From: Candidatus Eisenbacteria bacterium
Lineage (GTDB): Bacteria > Eisenbacteria > RBG-16-71-46 > JAFGJU01
Assembly: GCA_026388185.1 (NCBI GenBank)
Contig: JAPLKG010000008.1
Location: 337,149-401,148, forward strand
Direction: 5' to 3'
DNA length: 64,000 bases
The position numbers and the translations under genes were made by a program. The notes under the pieces were generated by a model. It was not told the DNA's origin. It saw only the letters and a program-made list of their open reading frames with translations, and searched no databases. Below are positions 60,640 through 64,000 of the stretch, piece by piece; within the stretch, counting starts at the first letter, position 1, and the number at the start of each line of letters is the position of its first letter.

Positions 60640-61071
60640 ATGAAATTCTCAAAGACGGAACTTGGATACGTCGTGAGACTGGAGCCGGGAGAAGAGATCA
60701 TCTCCTCTCTCTCGTCATTTGCCGGAATTCAGGGCTTCGCGAGCGCGTCCCTGCAAGGCATCGGTGCAGCCACAGATCTTACGATCGGCTATTTCGAACG
60801 CACGAAGAAAAGCTACGTCAAGAAAGCACTGGTCGGGGAATATGAGGTCTTAAGCCTTTCCGGTACCATCTCTTCATTTGAGGGCAATCCCTGGGTTCAT
60901 GCTCATGTTGTAGTGTCCGGCCCCGGGTTCGACGTGGTCGGCGGCCACTTGTTCTCCGGGAAAGTAACGGTTACAATCGAGCTGGTTCTCACGGTGAGTC
61001 AGAAGAGAATCGAGCGGAGAGAAGACGCTCAGGCCGGCTTCAAGTACATGGACCTGGAGCACTCCGTCTAG
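60640..61071 (+). CDS. PPC domain (DUF296) DNA-binding-like protein
   Basis: A 143-residue protein. LGYVVRLEPGEEIISSLSSF, then FASASLQGIGAATDLTIGYF and WVHAHVVVSGPGFDVVGGHL with its two His, correspond to the PPC/DUF296 fold. In plants it is linked to AT-hook proteins; bacterial single-domain members form trimers that bind a metal ion. Its molecular role is not known. AGGAGG is about 9 nt before the ATG. It precedes asd by 46 bp and may share its transcript. Confidence 0.88.
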   Translation: MKFSKTELGYVVRLEPGEEIISSLSSFAGIQGFASASLQGIGAATDLTIGYFERTKKSYVKKALVGEYEVLSLSGTISSFEGNPWVHAHVVVSGPGFDVVGGHLFSGKVTVTIELVLTVSQKRIERREDAQAGFKYMDLEHSV

Positions 61072-61117
61072 GAGATTCCGCCTGGGAGAGTCGCGAAGAA
61101 TCTACGAAGAGTCGAGC

Positions 61118-62125
61118 ATGAAGAAGTACGTTGTCGGTATCATAGGAGCCACGGGCGCGGTCGGTTGCGAGCTCATCAAGATTCTGGAGGAAAGGGATTT
61201 CCCCGTCGGTGAATTGAGGCTTTTCGCCTCGAAGAGATCGGCAGGAATGCTGAAGGAATTCAACGGACGGAGCGTCGCTGTCCAGGCGCTGGACGCCTCC
61301 TCTCTTGACGGGATCGAGCTGGCGCTGTTCTCGGCCGGCAGTCCGGTCAGCCGGGAATTCGCCCCCATTCTTGCGTCTCGCGGTGCGCTGGTGGTGGACA
61401 ACAGCAGCGCGTTCAGGGCCGACGTGAAGATTCCCCTCGTCATTCCGGAAGTCAACGGCCACGAGGCGAGGGGCAAGCGCGGCATAATCGCGAATCCAAA
61501 CTGTTCCACGATACAACTGGTTCTTGCCGTCGAGCCCGTCCATCGCACGTGGGGCATAGAGCATCTCTTCGTGGCGACTTACCAGTCCGTGTCGGGTACG
61601 GGCGGCAAGGCAATGCGCGAATTGCGTGAGCAGTCCTCGGCGCATTTGAACGGACGCCCCCTCGAGAAGGAGATCTACCCCAACGAGATCGCCTTCAACC
61701 TGTTTCCGCACATCGGCGATTTTGGCAACGATGGGCTCAACCTGGAGGAGAGGAAGATTGTCTTCGAGACTCGACGCTTCTTGAGAGATGAGAATCTGAT
61801 GCTGTCGGTTACGGCAGTCAGGGTGCCCGTCTTTCGCTGTCACAGTGAAGCCGTCGTCTTGATCACGAAAAAGAAAACCACCGCCGGTGCAGTTGCGGAT
61901 GTCCTCCGGTCCTGCCCGGGCGTTTGCTTGACGGACGGGAGGGACGTCGCATCATATTCGACGCCTCGCTTTGCGGAGGGGCGAGACGAAGTTTTTGTGG
62001 GACGCTTGAGAGACACTTTTCCGGAGGGCCGCGGGATCAGCATGTGGATTGTGTCCGACAACCTGAGAAAGGGCGCGGCGCTGAACGCCGTCCAGATCGC
62101 AGAAGTGGCCCTGGAGTTGAGATAA
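61118..62125 (+). CDS. asd: Aspartate-semialdehyde dehydrogenase
   Basis: A 335-residue protein of usual length. NADP-binding VGIIGATGAVGCELI is at the start. The catalytic Cys129 is in ANPNCSTIQL, and SVSGTGGKAMREL carries substrate-binding residues. HSEAVVL holds the catalytic His. The enzyme reduces aspartyl phosphate to the semialdehyde for lysine, diaminopimelate, threonine and methionine synthesis. No other gene of this pathway is nearby. The LUD gene follows 10 bp later and is likely co-transcribed. Confidence 0.95.
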   Translation: MKKYVVGIIGATGAVGCELIKILEERDFPVGELRLFASKRSAGMLKEFNGRSVAVQALDASSLDGIELALFSAGSPVSREFAPILASRGALVVDNSSAFRADVKIPLVIPEVNGHEARGKRGIIANPNCSTIQLVLAVEPVHRTWGIEHLFVATYQSVSGTGGKAMRELREQSSAHLNGRPLEKEIYPNEIAFNLFPHIGDFGNDGLNLEERKIVFETRRFLRDENLMLSVTAVRVPVFRCHSEAVVLITKKKTTAGAVADVLRSCPGVCLTDGRDVASYSTPRFAEGRDEVFVGRLRDTFPEGRGISMWIVSDNLRKGAALNAVQIAEVALELR

Positions 62126-62135
62126 GGGGGAGCTC

Positions 62136-62783
62136 ATGGACGAGGTTTATTCATCATACATCAGTAAGTTGATCGCACGAACAGTCGAGTCACTTGAGAA
62201 GCGTGGTTTCGACGCGTTTTCTGCCGAGAGCGGCGCCGCCGCCAGGGATTTAGTCCTGGGTATGATCCCTGCCGGTTCCACCATAGGCGTGGGTGGCTCT
62301 GTGACGCTGCGGCAGATAGGCCTCGTCGAGGCTTTGGAGTCGCGCGGTCACACGGTCTATCAGCGCTGGGGATCACAGGTTACTAAGGCCACTGCCACCG
62401 ATACGGATTCTCGACGCGCACAGCTCGCATGCGATGTGTTCTTGAGTAGTTCAAATGCTGTTACGGTCGAGGGCGAGCTTGTGAACGTCGACGGAATCGG
62501 AAACAGGGTAGCCTCGATGATTTTCGGACCCGGGAAGGTGATCGTGGTCGCCGGATGGAATAAGATAGTCCCGGACGTGAACGGAGCGATCCAGAGGATA
62601 AGAAACGTGGCCGCCCCGCTTAACGCGAAGCGGCTGGAACTGAGCGTTCCCTGCGCCAAGACGGGCTATTGTCTTGACTGTGATGCCCCGGACAACATGT
62701 GCAGGGTCACCACGATCATCTCACGAAAACCTAGAAGAACAGACACGGCCGTCGTCCTGGTGGCGGAACAACTGGGCTTCTAG
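62136..62783 (+). CDS. LUD domain protein (LutC/YkgG-like)
   Basis: A 215-residue protein. Residues about 15-200 form a LUD domain: IPAGSTIGVGGSVTLRQIGL, then SSSNAVTVEGELVNVDGIGN and RVASMIFGPGKVIVVAGWNK. C-terminal Cys residues (CAKTGYCLDCDAPDNMC) could hold a metal or iron-sulfur cluster. LutC-like proteins take part in lactate oxidation with LutA and LutB, which are not here. Single LUD proteins such as this one are less well understood. Confidence 0.85.
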   Translation: MDEVYSSYISKLIARTVESLEKRGFDAFSAESGAAARDLVLGMIPAGSTIGVGGSVTLRQIGLVEALESRGHTVYQRWGSQVTKATATDTDSRRAQLACDVFLSSSNAVTVEGELVNVDGIGNRVASMIFGPGKVIVVAGWNKIVPDVNGAIQRIRNVAAPLNAKRLELSVPCAKTGYCLDCDAPDNMCRVTTIISRKPRRTDTAVVLVAEQLGF

Positions 62784-62808
62784 ATTCACGCGGGGCGAGA
62801 CTTCGTTT

Positions 62809-62840
62809 CGGCGGCCGCTCTTTCTTCGCAGCGGCCGCCG
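62809..62840. terminator. GC-rich hairpin between convergent genes
   Basis: CGGCGGCCGCT (62809-62819) and AGCGGCCGCCG (62830-62840) form a perfect 11-bp stem with a 10-base loop. It lies between the LUD stop and the slipin stop and could serve both strands. T-rich stretches are weak on either side, so termination is likely but not certain. Confidence 0.6.
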
Positions 62841-62883
62841 ATCCGTTTCCGGTTCCGTCTTGTATGTTCCTCGGCCTCGGCCG

Positions 62884-63642
62884 CTATGGCTTGAGAGCCT
62901 CCTTGGCCTTTCTTATGAACGGCTCGAAGAGGTCGATGGGGACGGGGAAGAGAGTAGTGGAATTATTCTCGGCGGCAACCTCTTTCAGCGTCTGCAAGTA
63001 CCTCAACTGAAGCGCGTACGGGAACTCCGATATTATCTTCGCCGCATCCGCAAGCTTCTGAGCAGCCTGATACTCACCCTCAGCGTTAATGACCTTTGCC
63101 CTTCTTTCTCTCTCCGCCTCGGCCTGCTTGGCAATCGCGCGCTGCATCTCTTGCGGGAGGTCTACCTGCTTCACTTCCACGGCGGACACCTTGATGCCCC
63201 ACGCATCCGTGTGCTTGTCCAGGATGGTCTGCAACTGGAGGTTGATCCGTTCCCTATCGGAGAGCAGGTGATCCAGATCTGACTGTCCCACGACGCTTCG
63301 AAGCGTCGTTTGGGCAAGCTGGGAAGTGGCAAAGAGGTAGTTCTCGACTTCCACAATCGCTTTCTCCGGGTACAGTACTCTGAAATAGACAACGGCGTTG
63401 ACCTTGAGGGAAACGTTGTCCCTCGTGATCACGTCCTGTGGTGGAACGTCCATGACGACGGTTCGCAGACTGACCTTGATCATACGGTCGACTATTGGAA
63501 TGAGCAGGAATATCCCGGGCCCCCTTGCTCCTACAAGCCTTCCCAGCCTGAAAATCACGCCTCTTTCGTACTCCCTGAGTACTTTTACGGCGCTCAGGAT
63601 TATTATGACTAGAATGACAATGAGTGTTGAAATCGCCGGCAT
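62884..63642 (-). CDS. Slipin/SPFH (band 7) membrane protein
   Basis: A 252-residue protein with an N-terminal membrane helix ([20 protein letters not shown]), followed by the SPFH domain: [40 protein letters not shown] and [22 protein letters not shown]-terminal helix with [20 protein letters not shown] is the coiled coil for oligomerisation. Slipins form large membrane rings and are usually encoded next to an NfeD/ClpP-type protease that processes them, as here (next gene upstream). Confidence 0.93.
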   Translation of the reverse strand: MPAISTLIVILVIIILSAVKVLREYERGVIFRLGRLVGARGPGIFLLIPIVDRMIKVSLRTVVMDVPPQDVITRDNVSLKVNAVVYFRVLYPEKAIVEVENYLFATSQLAQTTLRSVVGQSDLDHLLSDRERINLQLQTILDKHTDAWGIKVSAVEVKQVDLPQEMQRAIAKQAEAERERRAKVINAEGEYQAAQKLADAAKIISEFPYALQLRYLQTLKEVAAENNSTTLFPVPIDLFEPFIRKAKEALKP

Positions 63643-63719
63643 AGCGTCCCTCCTTGCCTGGTAGATGATGGCGGTGACATTGATGATGGCACCGATGACG
63701 AAACGTGACTAAGTCGTGA

Positions 63720-64000
63720 CTACCGCGAGCTCCTCTGCTTCCTCACGGTGAGCTTGAATCCATCCACTTGTGTGACTTGTATCTGGTCACCCAATTCCAG
63801 AGCCTCGCCGCTCGCGGCGTTCCAGAGCTCGCCGTGCACCAGTACCTTCCACCCGTCATCCGGCTTGCTGACGACGGTCCCGCTCTCGCCGACGAGGCCG
63901 GTGGCGCCGGTCGTGGGTTTTCTGCGTTGCGCCAAGAGGGCCTTGCCGACCGCGAAAATGAAGAAACCGGCCGTGGCGGCCACGGCCGCCGCTATCACTT
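63720..64000 (-). CDS. NfeD-like protein, C-terminal part (cut by window edge)
   Basis: The frame is open to the window end. It shows a membrane helix (IAAAVAATAGFFIFAVGKAL), a linker and an OB-fold domain (GATGLVGESGTVVSKPDDGW, VHGELWNAASGEALELGDQI). This is the C-terminal soluble domain of NfeD proteins. Full-length members have an N-terminal ClpP-class Ser/Lys protease domain and more helices, which would lie beyond the window. The slipin that follows on the same strand is the usual partner. The GTG at 63998 is probably not the real start. Confidence 0.85.
   Translation of the reverse strand, partial: VIAAAVAATAGFFIFAVGKALLAQRRKPTTGATGLVGESGTVVSKPDDGWKVLVHGELWNAASGEALELGDQIQVTQVDGFKLTVRKQRSSR

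Noticed and set aside
61040-61843. 267-codon minus-strand frame opposite asd
   Set aside because: Shadow of a conserved enzyme; no ribosome site or domain.
1-64000. CRISPR array, rRNA or tRNA genes
   Set aside because: No regularly spaced short repeats, no rRNA-like stretch and no tRNA cloverleaf with TTCRA arm were recognised on reading. Short or unusual tRNAs could still be missed without a search.

Overview
The window looks like a chromosomal segment of a diderm (Gram-negative type) bacterium. The evidence is a complete Tol-Pal operon, Pal and YbgF lipoproteins, and an envelope-polysaccharide locus. I cannot assign a phylum from sequence alone. The mix of ThyX and Dcd, a very large kinase/sigma54 fusion regulator and many STAND/TIR proteins suits an uncultured FCB-like or deltaproteobacteria-like lineage, but that is inference. 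No rRNA, tRNA or CRISPR array was recognised.

Region 1 (about 1-24.2 kb) is an accessory island of signalling and conflict genes. In order it holds: a WD40/zinc-ribbon protein cut by the window edge; a RelA/SpoT-TPR-SLOG-like-RyR protein with a Nudix hydrolase beside it; a TPR tail cut by a decayed IS3-type element; a TIR protein; a SLOG protein with two SLATT-like membrane pairs; a TIR-NACHT-TPR protein that follows a broken SLOG fragment; a DUF4062-TPR-membrane protein with an FCP1-type HAD phosphatase; a protein with TIR-like domains at both ends; a deoxyribosyltransferase/TIR-like protein; a membrane NACHT protein; and a shattered DUF4062-NACHT-WD40-zinc-ribbon gene followed by another DUF4062 remnant. 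A 123-bp direct repeat (94/123 identical by hand count, ungapped) lies at both ends, at 1566-1688 and 24049-24171, each time downstream of a WD40/zinc-ribbon gene.

Region 2 (24.2-37.6 kb) is mostly housekeeping and envelope genes: a polytopic glycosyltransferase-like protein, a PaaK/CapK-like adenylating enzyme, a pair of M16 peptidases (one active, one without the zinc motif), an O-antigen-ligase-like protein, and the run dcd-nadA-thyX-aldehyde dehydrogenase, which covers dUMP/dTMP supply and NAD synthesis.

Region 3 (37.6-43.2 kb) is the Tol-Pal operon on the minus strand (tolQ-tolR-tolA-tolB-pal-ybgF) with a good sigma70 promoter. A divergent HU gene follows, with its own promoter and terminator.

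Region 4 (43.2-60.4 kb) starts with a 1764-residue Ser/Thr kinase-ATPase-TPR-GAF-AAA+-Fis regulator. It is flanked by two sigma54-like promoters, a structured leader, a small exported peptide gene and a stand-alone AAA+ activator-like protein that has lost its ATP-binding motif. An exopolysaccharide or O-antigen locus follows: Wzy-like, GT4, WbaP-like phosphoglycosyltransferase, Wzx flippase, two more GT4 enzymes and two methyltransferases. My reading is that the regulator controls the small peptide and perhaps the polysaccharide locus. Region 5 (60.6-64 kb) has a PPC-domain protein, asd, a LUD-domain protein, and a slipin with an NfeD-like partner that runs off the window.
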